A DNA stretch of 64,000 nucleotides from Petrosia ficiformis (GCA_947044365.1 OX345650.1:5058872-5122871), one strand, 5' to 3'. Positions 34,084 to 46,863 are shown, numbered from the stretch's first letter. The notes: a model not told the origin generated them from the sequence alone. Made by a program: numbers and translations.

Positions 34084-37000
34084 TCATGAGTTCCACGTAT
34101 GATCTTCATAGTATTCTTGTTCAAGTTGCTTATCTGCCGCCTTTTCAAGTTCCTTGTTGGTTTGGTTACCATAGTCAAAAGTTTGCGTTGGTCGGCCCGA
34201 AATAGCAGATACTAAATCACCCTTATTTTCTATATACCCACTATTATTATTACTATTATATTTATTAGGGTTCAACCTGACACCCCCTGAAGAGGAGTGG
34301 CTACCATGTTCTAGCTGAAGTGTTAATTGATCAATCAAGTTACGTTGGGCTTCGGCAATTACCTGTTTTAGTTGTAAAGGTGTTTGAACAGCGACAATAT
34401 TAGGTGCAGAGGTTGACATAGTATCTGTATCATTGCTTGTCCCATCTCTTAAAGATGTACTCAATGATTCCAAGATACTAGCAGCAGGAAGAGGAGCTGA
34501 AGGAAGAGGTACAGAAAGGTGTGGTTTCACACCTATTTCTGGAGGAGGAACAGAAGATCTAGTTAAATTTTGAGAAGGTCTACTATTTGGTGGATGCGAC
34601 CCTTCTCTTTTGTGACCTGCAGGAGAAGGAGAAGAAGGTCTAGACATCTGATGTGTACGTAGTTCTGATTTAGTTCTGGTATCTTCAACGAATTTCTGTT
34701 TCCCAGATGGAGGAACACTTTCTCCTCCAGCTTTGTTAGTCTTCTTTCTTCTCTTCCTTGACCACATCTCGTGACAGTCCTGATCAGTTGGAAGTCTTAA
34801 AGATAAAGAACTAGTAAATAGATTTACTATGCATTAAGATAAGCAGTGGTACATTAATTAAACACTTGTTGGAGTTAACACTCACTCATACACATATAGT
34901 AAACTCATTAGTGATAAGTGTGGATAAACAAGGTATTTCAGCTTAGATGATACCTCCCAAACACAGAGTACTATGTACATGAAAAATTCAGTCGAGATTC
35001 GAGAATACACCTTGTTAAATTATAATACTAGTAACGACTTACTCGAGAGAAGGTACGTTATTTTTGTCAACATCACTTAGAAATCTGTGTTTTAGGGCTT
35101 CTTCTGATGTTAGTCTCTTCGCTGGATCAAGAGTTAATAATTTGTCTAATAGATCTAGAGGTACCTCAGGAATTAAACTGTAAATTTGAAAAAAATTCCA
35201 CATTTTGAATTGCTATAAATGAATCTAACTGTTAAATTAACAGTGGATCACGTTAGAATCAAAATTAAAGCAACGAAGTTAACACTACATCAGAACTAGG
35301 GTCAACTTAGAATCAAACAGGGTAAATATCGAGTCACATTAGAGTCAAAATTAAATCAACAGAGTTAACACTGAGTCAAGTTAGAGAACCAAATATAATT
35401 AGCGAGTTAGAGTCAAGATTAGGTCATACTAGAGAACCAGCGAGTTAGAGTCAAGATTGGGTCACATTAGAGTCAGCATAGAAATAACTGAATCAAGATT
35501 TAAGCCAATAAGAGTCAACTAACCTACTAAAGTCTTCTTTTAATCTTCTTCTATAAAGTTTTTTGAACTTAAAGTTCTGAAAACAAGGAAGCTTTATTAC
35601 CTCAGGCCATTCAGCTGGAGTAGGAGTTCCACATACACGACTAAATATACATAAATAGATAGAATAATAGAGGATAAATAGATAGATATACAATTATACA
35701 CAGTATAGTTGTATATCAATCTATAGTGTGTGTATAATTATTGACTATACATGTATAGCCAGTCATACTATAAATAGTACAGTATTAGTACTACATGTAG
35801 TTATATATACAGTCAGTCAGTCACCACAAGCATGCATATAGTTATAATTATATAATTATATATTATATAAACCAGGAGCCCATAATGACGAAAGCATAAG
35901 AGCGGTAAATGACCATGCATTTAATTAAATTGGTCAATCTATCTGTCTGACTGTCTGTTACTATTTTTAGAACCCACGTGTATACGCCTTCGTGAAATAT
36001 GGCTTCTAGAAAATGAACAGTTACTATATACCACATTGACTAAGTTTCCTGTATAACAGAGAAAAGAGTCGAGTGATATTCTGGCTCGTGAAGATGTTCC
36101 TAGTGAACCCATTGACAAAGTAGTCGGAAGCCTTTACTGCAATGACAGAAGGCAGTGATGTCAAACACTCTTGAATAGGACTAAACAGTTATTTCTTGGC
36201 CTCCTCAAAGCATGCTCTCGCTTTCCTGATAGTAGGTGACTCCATTTCTGCCTCTATACGTGTTAGTTTCATAGCTAACCTTGGAAATCGCCATATTTAA
36301 CGAAGCCATATACACGTGGTCCTACTCTTGGCTCAGGGCTCCTGTATAAAAATATTTATTCATGTGTATGTATTTATTATGCTAAACTGTGACTAAAGGT
36401 TACATGGACAGATGTGATGAGCTGAGTAATGATATGATATACATATATGGTTATATGTTGGATGGTGTGATGTTGTCATACCTTATTGCTTCAAGCTGTG
36501 AAAACTCTTCATTTGCATGAAATAATGGTTTCTTGATAAAGAGCTCTCCGAGAATACAGCTGTCATAAGTCATAAATCACACATATATATATACAACATT
36601 ACACACATTAATACATACATACATGCATAATTATACATAATATATACACATACATACTGTATATACATAAATATAAACATTCATACATACTTGTATATAC
36701 ATTACATACATGTACATAAACACATACATAGTTACATACATGTACATACACATACAGTCACATACACGCATTACTTACATCACAATTACATGTAGATAAA
36801 TAGATAGATGTAACCAGACTTACCCACATGACCACATATCTACAGTGGGACCATAATGCTCCGCTCCCATTAACAACTCTGGAGGACGATACCAAAGGGT
36901 AATGACTCGATTGGTATATAACCGACTACAAAAAAGAGAGACACAGACAAAAAAACTTAATAACAAATTATCACACTAATTTCATAATTAATATTCATTA

Positions 37001-40000
37001 CAATGATACAGTTACTATGGCAACAGGAATCACTCACCTATGATCATCAGCAAAGTAGTATCTTGATAATCCCCAGTCCGCAAGTTTAAGTTGACCTCTA
37101 TACAAGGAGGAAGACAGAGTGAGAGGGGTAGGGAGGGAGATGTGATTGAAGTAATGTTTCGTTCAAGATCAAAGATAGAAGAGTGAAGATTAAGAGGAGG
37201 TTACTAACTTTTTATTTATAAGAATATTAGAACACTTGAGATCTCTATGAAGGAAGTTTCTTTCATGACAGTAAAACAGAGCTTCTATTAACTGTCTCAT
37301 CAAAGATTGTATATGTACTTCAGAGAAACTGACCATTCCACTATCAATGAGACCCATTAGGTCATGATCACAATACTCAAATACCAAATAAAATGAACCT
37401 GTATGACATGTATATACATGTACTCAGTATTATCATGTACTTGTATATACATGTACGTGTATATACATGTACATGTAATATCAACGGCTATTATAGATCA
37501 TGATAATTTCAACAAAACCTTCAAAATGCTCGATATTCATGTCTACTAAAACAAATTAATGGGGTACATGTATCTGTGAAGTCCAAATATAGGTCTCCTC
37601 AGATAACACATCTCCTTAGCTTTCTTCAAATGGTTGTATTTTACCAAAATCATTAGTTATAAATAAATATCTTAATTATACACACAATGCCAACACATAT
37701 TACATAGAGTTTGTTACTATAGCAACCATATTTTGTGCTAAGCCAGGTGTTTCATTGAGATACAGTAGCAGCACATTCTACCCGTGCTCTTTTAAAATAC
37801 ACACTATAATAAACAAACCTTTGTCTTTCTTGAGTTCTGAAGCATATGGTTTATCTGAAATAATCTCTTTCAGGTTGACTATATTTTCATGTTTTAGCTG
37901 TCGAAGAATCTTTATCTCTCTTACTGCTGTTATCGGAAAACCTTCTCTCTCATGATCAGTACGAACTTTCTTGAGTGCAACAACCTCGTCAGATCTTAAA
38001 TCTCTGGCCTTATATACTTGTCCAAACGTACCTTCCCCACATTGAGCAATTATTTCAAATGAATCAACACACCGGTGTGCTTGCCTTAGTGCTGTTAGTT
38101 CTGGTGGAGTAGGAATGGCATCACTTTTAACAACACCAGGTCTTGTAAGGCTGGGTAGCAAAGGAACTGGAGAACATTCTGTTCTGTGTTTATCTTGAGA
38201 TATAGAAGAAGGAGTGTGTGGTTTAGAGGAACCATTACTTGACACGGTATCTAGTAATGGAGTTGAGTTAAGAGATGAAATAGTTGAAGTTACATTGTGT
38301 ATAGTTGGAGGGTGAGGAATGGGAGGAAGTGGAGGTTGTTCCTCGGGCGGAGGAGGAGGAGGAGCTTCAGCTGGTAGCGGAGGTAGATCCTCTGGTGGAA
38401 CAGGAGGCAACGGAGCTTCGGAATCCATCTTTGGTTCTTTCGTGTGAGTCCTATTTTCATCTGTTGGAGTAGTACCATCAATTGTTTCCATATTTGACTT
38501 TCGATTGTTTTCGGTAGATATAATGGGCGGAGTCCTGGGTCCTGTCACTGACTTCTTTATGGGGTTAGATTTCCTTTTAATAATAGGATCTTCTTTGGTA
38601 TTCATTTTATTTGACGTTTTTCGAAGTACTGGAACTCTGGCTCTTCCATGTGGATCTCTGAGATTTGGAGACAATGGACCTCCTCTTTCAGGTTTTGAGT
38701 ACGATACTCTCTCATGACTCTTGGACCTCCTGGTTCGATTACCACGTCTATTGGGAGACATTCCAGGACTTCTCCAGCGACGAGGAGAGTGAGGGCTTCG
38801 ACTTCTTCTTGGAGATGGTGATGGAGTTCTAAAACCAGAAGGAGAAGGTGAGTCTCTCCAGTATTTTGGACTAGGACTACGTCTTCTCCTTGGGCTCCAG
38901 GAACGTTGATGCTTTCTCTGATTTTGGCTGTGCCCACGCGAATGAGAGGGACTATAGTTCCAGTGTCTTGATGAAGAGTCACGAGGCTGTCTCCTCATTA
39001 CATGAGGAGGAGGAGGAGGAGAGGGCGTATCATGAGGCCTTCGTCTTGGAGAAGGAGTATCATGAAATCTTCTTCTTGGAGAGGGCGAGTAATTAGGTTT
39101 TTGTTTTGGAGAGGGCGACTCGTAGTAAGATCTATGATATGGTGAGTGCTCTCTTAACTTGTGACCTAGGTAGGGAGAAGGAGACCGTGAGATACGAAAA
39201 GGTCTCCCTGATGACTTGTGATCGTATTTGGAATAGCTTTTCCTAAAGTTTTCAGGAGAGCGACTGATATGATGTTTATGTTTGACATAATCTGAACTGT
39301 AATGATGATAATATGAATTATCCTCAGACGAGGTAGATGATATACTATCATACCGACTAGGTAGCTGATGGTATTCGCCTTTCTTTCTATGGTTATATGA
39401 CAAAGGCTCAGGTGATGGAGACTTTTGAGGGTACTCATGACTCTGTTCTCTGCCATCCGAATATGAGTTTTGATAACAACGAGGGACTGTTTTGTTACTG
39501 CTGCTAGTAGTGTGAGTATGGCTACCACTTGATGATTTATGGTGAGATCGTTTCTTGACCTTCTTGCTGGTATGAACAGCATCTGTTTCTACTGATGGTG
39601 AATGGTGATGTTTCTTGCGTTTAGCTTTATGAATAGTAGATGGTGATTTGCTATGAGATTTACGCCTCTTTGCTGATCTCTCTCCTGTGCTCTTACCCTT
39701 ATGACTTCTTCCCTTCTCTTTGTATTTATCTTTGTGTTTGTCTCTTGACTTCTTCTCTTCTTTCTTTGATGACTGACTCTCTTTTCTTACTGACTTACTG
39801 CCATCTTTATTTACAGTGACAGTGATGTGAGAAGTGTTAGAGCTGGGGGTAATGGTAGACGAATATGGCTCCACTGGGACAGGACTCAGATTCTTGGAGC
39901 AAGGAGAAATGCTCTCCAACGTATCAGGGCTCACTGGTTCCATCACTGGCTTATCATTCGTGGTAGGACTAGGTGTGTTATATGTTCTCAAGTGTTCCAA

Positions 40001-40060
40001 AGCGTCTGTTGAAGCAGATCTAGTGACCGTAGCCACAGCTGTATCTGTATTTGTCGCCAT
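34084..40060 (-). CDS. CDK12: Cyclin-dependent kinase 12/13
   Basis: Transcription-elongation kinase that with cyclin K phosphorylates the RNA polymerase II tail. Exons 37819-40060, 37209-37398, 37038-37097, 36824-36925, 36482-36559, 35524-35640, 35043-35177 and 34084-34795 total 3636 bp (1211 residues; human CDK12 about 1490). The first exon encodes a long Ser/Arg-rich region (many SPSPRRR blocks), a proline-rich run ([16 protein letters not shown]) and the kinase N-lobe: [17 protein letters not shown], and PITAVRE in the place of PITAIRE. Then [10 protein letters not shown], an ADWGLSRYY loop (DWG in place of DFG), [10 protein letters not shown] and [10 protein letters not shown]. The C-tail [11 protein letters not shown] matches the CDK12/13 extension helix. 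One sponge-type gene probably stands for both vertebrate paralogues. Head-to-head with YAE1. Confidence 0.95.
35873..36344. mobile_element. 472-bp inverted-repeat element in CDK12 intron
   Basis: Ends are CAGGAGCCC and GGGCTCCTG. A subterminal inverted repeat is also present (CCACGTGTATACGCCTTCGT near 35972 against ACGAAGCCATATACACGTGG near 36300). No coding capacity was seen. A short TATA-like duplication may flank it. The composition is less AT-rich than the surrounding intron. Confidence 0.6.
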
Positions 40061-40334
40061 TTCACTGTTTCTTTAGTTAGTGATGTGTCCTATGACAAAT
40101 ATACCTGTAAAGGATGGTGAATAGTAAGTGAATAAGTGAAACTGTGTACGACTTAGTGAGATGAAGGAGGATAAACAACGTCAGCCATAATTCTTTTTTT
40201 TTTTTTTACCTTCTCTGGTGGTTGAGTGAACAATCTATTTATAAGTAAAAAGTAATTTTGAAACAAAATATCCTAATTCAGCATTATTTTTTTAATTATG
40301 TTTATTAATTTTTATTAAAATTATTAAAATAGCT
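40061..40334. promoter_or_regulatory. Divergent promoter region of CDK12/13 and YAE1
   Basis: 274 bp between the two start codons. It contains a poly-T tract at about 40193-40208 and AT-rich sequence near YAE1. No specific factor site is claimed. Confidence 0.4.
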
Positions 40335-41319
40335 ATGGCAGAAGAATTGCAATTAGCTACAAAAGAGTTCCAAAAAATGCAATCATTGCATACCAAGGTT
40401 GCTAAATATACATACTGTATGATGAGATAAATTCAAACATTGTTAATATCTCCTAGTTAGGTTTTCAGGAGGGAGTTGCAGAAGGTCACAAGTCGTCACT
40501 TCAAAAAGGTTTTGATCAAGGTTTCCAAAATGGAGCTAGATGCTTATTAAAATGGGGTCACCTATTAGGAGAAATTAAGTATGTTTGAAGTAATCATAAA
40601 AACCACATCCATTGTATAAACTGTTTTCTGGTTATGTACATACGTATGTATGTTCATATATGCAGTGTTGAAGATATCCACATACGTATATATACATATA
40701 CAGTATATGAATTTATCTACAGGTCAGCAGTGTGCATACCATTCTTGGCAGTATAGCTGTTTAAAGAGTCGGATCTTTTATTTAATAAATATGAACTACT
40801 ACTGTGTGTACATATAGTGCATTGAGACACATAATAATTCACACTACAGACACATGTATGTATTTCACACTACAGTGCATTCAGACACATATGCATTGAG
40901 ATGTATTTCACACTACAGTGCATTGTGAACACACACTACAATACATTGAACAAGTATATGCTATAGTGCATTGTGACCCATATAATATATGGGTCACAAT
41001 GCACTGTAGTGTGAAATACATCTCAATGCATATAATTTTTATGTCTCAATACCATGAAATATATATTTCATGGTATAGTGCATTGAGAACACATTCCAGT
41101 AAAGAAGGATTAACAGATATTGTGAAAGAACTTGACAAACTGTTAGAAGAAGTAAAGAAACTAAAAGGCAGTAAAACAAAACAAGTTGAATATACTGAAG
41201 AAAACACACAAAATATTACTAGTGATATCAATACACTGTTAAGAGAACCAACTGAAGATTTAGATCTTGTTAAATTACAAGCTAAATTTGATGAGGTGTT
41301 AGGACAAATTGAGATATAA
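40335..41319 (+). CDS. YAE1: YAE1 (Fe-S adaptor for ABCE1 maturation)
   Basis: Small adaptor that, with LTO1, recruits the cytosolic Fe-S assembly machinery to the ribosome-recycling ATPase ABCE1. Exons 40335-40397, 40457-40578 and 41079-41319 total 426 bp, 141 residues. The hallmark deca-GX3 repeat is present: GFQEGVAEGHKSSLQKGFDQ followed by GFQNGARCLLKWGHLLGE, spacing Gly every four residues. The rest is a charged helical tail (DIVKELDKLLEEVKKLKGSK). LTO1 shares the repeat, but the QKGFDQGFQNGA order and following LLKWG fit YAE1 better. Intron 2 is filled with copies of the next exon's start. Confidence 0.85.
40840..41080. repeat. Tandem and inverted copies of an acceptor/exon-start word
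   Basis: The word TACAGTGCATT or TATAGTGCATT followed by GAGAACACA or a variant recurs about five times before the true acceptor at 41078 (TATAG then TGCATTGAGAACACA). Two arms form a long hairpin: ATGCATTGAGATGTATTTCA near 40889 onward is the reverse complement of sequence ending near 41031, centred on GACCCATATAATATATGGGTC. Confidence 0.75.
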
Positions 41320-41609
41320 TGTACATAATTATGTGTTATACTGTATTGTGTGTGCATGTGTTGTATAACCATATTTATAATTATGTATGTACTGATGTAT
41401 TTATGTATGTATGTATGCGTATATATGTATATACTGTGTATGTGTATGTGTATAGTCAATACATTTAATTATTGATTATAATATTAACCAAAAGATTCAA
41501 AATAACCATTACATAGTGGACACTGAATGAATTCAGTTAGTAACCATGACAACCAGTTATCTGTAAGGGTTAATTATTACCATGGTAATTCAGGTATGTA
41601 TAATCTTTA

Positions 41610-44600
41610 TTACATACCTCTACTGTCTTTGGGTATTTGAAGACATGCAGCTCCACATAGCGAACATATAGATTGTAAATGTGGTTTAGTAATTAAACAC
41701 ATTGTTATCACACATCGCTCTAAAAAAGAAATAACTTATAAATACAACTATTTTGTAACCAAGGTAACCTCATTATATTATCACATAGTGATGAAATATA
41801 ATCACTATTATCTATATACTGCAGTGTTCTGCCCACACTGGTAGGCACTGGTCGGGAATAACCACCTCTCAGATGAATTAACCACCTCTTAGATATACAC
41901 CTCGCAGATAATACATATACAGGCTACTGAGACAGAATTAACTATATACTGGATAAACAGCACTAAATTCATGTAAAATCCAACCACCACTCTAAATATC
42001 CTGGGCAGAACACTGATACTGTATCCAAGGCAATGTCATTGTGTTATATAGTTTTGTAACTGTGATGACTATATACTGTTATCTATTGTAACCACGGCAA
42101 TGTCATTGTGCTATATAGTATTGTAAAACTATATACTGTTATCTATTGTAACCACGGCAACGTCATTGTGCTATATAGTATTGTAAAACTATATACTGTT
42201 ATCTATTGTAACCACGGCAACATCATTGTGCTATATAGTATTGTAAAAGTTATCTATTGTAACCACGGCAACGTCATTGTGCTATATTGTATTGTAAAAC
42301 TATTATACTGTTATCTATTGTAACCAAGGCAACGTCATTGTGCTATAGCTATTACCACATTCTGATGAAATATAATTACTGAATATAAACACAGAATCAG
42401 TAGATAAGTTTACTTACATACATCAGAGTTGTTACTCACTCACCCCAGCTATGTCCTTCGATACATTCATCTCTCTTGTAATTTGTAAAAATTACTTCTA
42501 AGTACAATAAAGTATGTACTATTATATGTGTACCCACGAGTGTGGATGATATATATGTGTATACCCATGAATGGATGAATGGTCAAGGGATGGGTGAGTG
42601 GATGAAATGAAGGGTTAATGGTGGATGAATGGAAGAATTAATGGATGAATGGATAGATGAACACATGACTACACAAATGGAAATACCTTTATTACAAATA
42701 GGACACAATTCCAAATTTGAATCAGGGACTGATTCCCGTACCTATATTACATGTACGGTATGGGAATGAGGACATGATGATTATAGCATTCTAACTTTGC
42801 TAATCAGCTGTTGATCGTTTTCAGTGACTAATGAACTATTCAAGATAACACATAATAAGTTAGTAAGAGAAACTACATCAAAATTATAATAAATATCACC
42901 ATGGCAACACGAATAATTAAATATTGCTCTTACTTTCACTAACAGAATTTAATGATTCTTTTTGAGTAGAATAAAAATCAATAAATTTTTTAAGTACAGT
43001 TCTTGCGTGATCTACCATTAGATGTAGATCACCGCTAACAGTTGAAACTTCATTAGATGTAACCTTGGCAACCATCATTGCCTGGATACGGTAAATTAAT
43101 ATACACAATAATAATATACATACGATAGTCCCTAAATATTGTAATATTACATAGCTGATAATTAGAATATAATTATGGTACTTGATTGCTCATATATTGT
43201 ATTTGTCGTATAGTCCTTGATAGAGGAAACTCTGGTCTCAATATTTCGTCCCATAACTCGGGGTTTTGTCTAAAGTATTCATACACATCCCAGGAACTTT
43301 CGATACCTATAAGGTTGTCAATGTTATATAATATTGTGTAATAATTAGGTAATACTTACATCCATTTTGTAAAGATTCCTTAAAGATGTGATCATGTGAT
43401 CCCAATGGTATTAGTTGTAATTGACCTTGATGTTTAATTTTATTACAAGAAACTAAACTATGTGAACACAAGATAAAAATAATATACATACGATAATCCC
43501 TAAATATTGTAATATTACATAGCTGATAATTAGAATATAATTATGGTACTTGATTGCTCATATATTGTATTTGTCGTCTAGTCCTTGATAGAGGAAACTC
43601 TGGTCTCAATCATGTCATCTATTTATCCAAAATCTATCTGTCTATTTTAGCCATTCATCCATTTGTCCATCTGTTAATCTACATCAGAGGTTTTGATAAC
43701 TTTTGAAGCTTGGGCCAAATTGGCTCAAAAATGGTTAGTGTGTGTGCCATTGAGAATACATCCTGAGCCAATTAACTAAGAGTTAATGCTGTTACTGACA
43801 ATATAATCATAATTAACTGCGCCACTGGCCCAAAGAGAGAACTGTGCAGTGCTAAATAAGAAGCTCTATGGGCCAATGGTGCGCCATATGAGCTTATCAA
43901 AAACACTGATCTACATGTATTCATCCATCTATCTGTCCATCCGTCCATTGTTCCATTCATTCCATCCATTCGTCTATTTTAATTTCTTCTCACTTCACTC
44001 CAACAGCTGCAAACATTGAATTCTTTGAAGAAGATATTCCATGACAAGTGAGTGGAAACTTAGCAGGAGTCAATGCAACAGAGGTCACTGATATTGATAC
44101 ATCAGTCATGTGACATTCATGTGATGAGGTAGTCATGTGATTATCAACATTAAGCGACACAGGCAGAGAAAATGATTGCACTGTTCCATCGACTGAGCAG
44201 GAGATGATATCATTATTGTGTAATAGTGACAGGCCAGTTACAGGCATTGTATGAATTCCGTTAATGAGTGTGTATGGCAATGTGGATATCGAGGAAGAAG
44301 ATGTGAGGATGACGGGAAGAATAATGATGTAGTGTGTTTTGTTGAAAATAAACCATCTCCATTTAAAAGAACTATCTCCTTCTTTGGCAACCTGTTTAAA
44401 TAAGAAACCATTACGATTTAGCTTAATTACAGGGCCCATGTCATGTGACTAATAGCTCATTAATTACACTCATTACCTGTACTGTACTCCATGTCATGTG
44501 ACTAATAGCTATCCCATCCTCATGAGGCCATAGTGTAAGAAGTGGGCGTGGCATAGAAAATAAAGTTGTACATAATGGTTCAAGAAATTCCCAATGGAGA

Positions 44601-46863
44601 CAATCCACTCTACCACTTGTAAAACATATAGTCAATGTATACCCTAGTGATATATAATAATATACTTGTCAATACTTGAGAAATATAACTACTCTGAGAT
44701 GTTCAAATGCTAAAATGTTTAAACTATCACTATTTTGTCATATTGTACAGTGATCCAGTCTTACAGATACTAGATTATATCGGCTTATGGTAGAAAATGG
44801 CTGAATAGTGATCACTTAAGCAGTAGTTTAAACAATTGATTTTGTAAACAAGTAGATATATGTTACCTAATATGGAAGTGTTCCATTCAATAGTATTCGG
44901 CCAATTACGAGATGAATCTGATATTTTAATTATATTTATTATATTAGGTGAAAGATTATCACTGTAAAAGAGAAGAGATGGATAGATTGGATGGATGGAT
45001 GGATAAACGAATAGATAGATGAATGGATAGATAGATGAATGGAGGGAGGGAGGGAGAGATGGATGGATAAACGGACAGATGGATGATTGATAGATGGATG
45101 GATGGATGGAGGGAGGATAGATGGACTGACGAATATATGGTTGTAGATAATGCTAACATCTATCATACTAACACAGAATCAAAACACCACAGGATGAGGT
45201 AACCTCTTCTCACTGTCGTAGCTAATATCATACATTTTCCTCCAGTGGGTTTAGACAAACAAAATGGAAACCAAGAAAATGCTGTTACCGACTCCAATGC
45301 CTTTTTGTCAAAATATTCATTAACTTCCTGTTAAAAAGACTTCATTCAATACATACGTACATGTCTGTCTTATTCACATGTGTGTCTGTCTGTCTTACAT
45401 CTGTTTGTGTACATGTATGTATGTCTGTTTGTCTTACAACACCTGTTTCTGTATGTACAATGTATGTATCCGTAATTTTACAACACCTGTAAAGTTTTTG
45501 ACAACTTGCTCTTTACTGGTGTTTCAACTTCATCCATTTCTTCATCAGAGGTATTAAGTTTATCAATACAGTACTCAACTTGTGTTAATAACTCAATGAA
45601 ATGAGACGATACATCAAATACCTAAAAATTAATCATATCATAAGAGAAATTAATAATGATGGATTAATTTAGATTAGAGCGGTTACGTTACAGTAATAAA
45701 TCAGAATTCAAGTAAAGTAGGTGTGGCCAATTAATTAATTGGAGTGGGTGTGGTAAATACTGATCGATTCAATAATTTTGAAGTGGTCTGTTTATAAATA
45801 GATGTGACAAGTGTATATCCAATGTATCTATTTATACAAACTAAATTTAATACATGACAAATGATGTAATTTATAGACATATATCAAATTATTTAGTACA
45901 GGTATGTACGTACCATTAGCCATTTTGTCTCCATAGTAGATGGCGGAGAATAAATAAACAGTCGACCACACTTAGTGAGACAGGACAGTAAACATCTATA
46001 TATGAAACAAATTAACATATGCATGGACAGACAGACAGACAATATGTACATACATCAAGAAATATTTGTATGTATGTATATAGAGGTGTATGTATATATG
46101 TATGTACGTATGTATGTACGTATGTATACGTGCATGCATGTATGGATATATGTATGTATGTATGTATGTACGTATGTATGTATGTACTACGTATGTATGT
46201 ACTATGTATATATGTATGTATGTGTGTATGTATGTGTGTATGTATGTTTTATGTATGTATGTATGTATATACATGTATGTATGTATGTATGTATGGATGT
46301 ATGTATATATGTATGTATGTATGGATGGATGCATGTATGTATATGTACACCATATAGCGCATGTACATCAAGCTACCTCCCATTTGGACCACACCCTTTA
46401 GGTGACCACTTTGTAACAAGAAATCCATCGTAAGAATTTAAACCATTCATTGACGGATCTAAGAATACACTCAAGTCATCCATTTCTGCAGTAGGGATTT
46501 GTGTTCTTGAACTTGATGTTATTCCATTAGTCATGGATGATGATGTTACTTTATCAGCTGTTGTGATGCTAAAAGGTACTGTGGAGTGTTTTGGCAATGT
46601 AGTGGATAAAAATGATGGGCCTTTTAAAGTCTGGCGTAACATTAAGAACACAATAGGAATGGGACTATTAATTATAACAAGTAGTATAGGAATGAGACTT
46701 TTAATTATAACATGAAAATGAAACCTAGGATATATATATATATTAAGGATACAAACACATAGATGACATCACTCGATGTTACAGCTATCCTATTGTCAGT
46801 TGACCATGTCACAGCATCACTGGCCGAGTTTGCATGTATAAGAGACACAACTGCAGTAGCCAT
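41610..46863 (-). CDS. GTF3C4: General transcription factor 3C subunit 4 (TFIIIC90)
   Basis: TFIIIC subunit for RNA polymerase III transcription. The start at 46863 encodes MATAVVSLIHANSASDAVTW, then TDNRIAVTSSDVIYVF, typical of the N-terminal TFIIIC90 WD/beta-propeller. Clear exons: 46753-46863, 46377-46630, 45914-45995, 45487-45621, 45204-45327, 44867-44961, 44477-44643, about 43997-44448, about 43182-43306 and about 42917-43094. The C-terminus carries the paired zinc ribbon of the family: LCPICNK, CIEGHSWG, RCVITMCLI and SICSLCGAACL, ending at the stop 41610. The first intron has U12-type splice signals. Some middle exon edges are uncertain. Divergent from SARNP by 75 bp. Confidence 0.85.
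41822..42015. mobile_element. MITE with 14-bp perfect inverted ends and target duplication
   Basis: 194 bp in a GTF3C4 intron bounded by CAGTGTTCTGCCCA and TGGGCAGAACACTG. ATACTG stands directly on both sides and reads as a target-site duplication (6 bp visible). Non-coding interior. The CAGTG terminus suggests a non-autonomous hAT-like element. Confidence 0.75.
42040..42350. repeat. 59-bp minisatellite in GTF3C4 intron
   Basis: About five units of TATTGTAACCACGGCAA followed by CATTGTGCTATATAGTATTG and a TAAAACTATATACTGTTATC tail. One unit lacks part of the tail. Confidence 0.9.
43477..43610 (-). pseudogene. Partial duplicate of a GTF3C4 exon end and its donor
   Basis: Nearly identical to 43111-43240. 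The copied part holds the last coding bases of the exon that ends at 43182, its splice donor and the start of the following intron. The copy lies upstream of the complete exon on the gene strand and lacks the exon's acceptor, so it should be skipped. Confidence 0.75.
43682..43922. mobile_element. Dispersed MITE-like repeat, copy 2
   Basis: Partner of 4527-4752. Terminal words CATCAGAGGTTTTGATAA and TTATCAAAAACACTGAT are inverted relative to each other. Located in a GTF3C4 intron. Confidence 0.65.
46030..46350. repeat. GTAT tetranucleotide array in GTF3C4 intron
   Basis: Imperfect (GTAT)n with GTAC, GTGT and GGAT variants. Reads open in all frames on both strands because of composition. Confidence 0.92.

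Noticed and set aside
38505..40076. Plus-strand open frames opposite the CDK12 first exon
   Set aside because: Antisense shadows of the Ser/Arg/Pro-rich coding exon; no splice or protein-family support.
45975..46433. Long Met/Tyr/Val/Cys open frames on both strands
   Set aside because: Produced by a GTAT tetranucleotide array inside a GTF3C4 intron.
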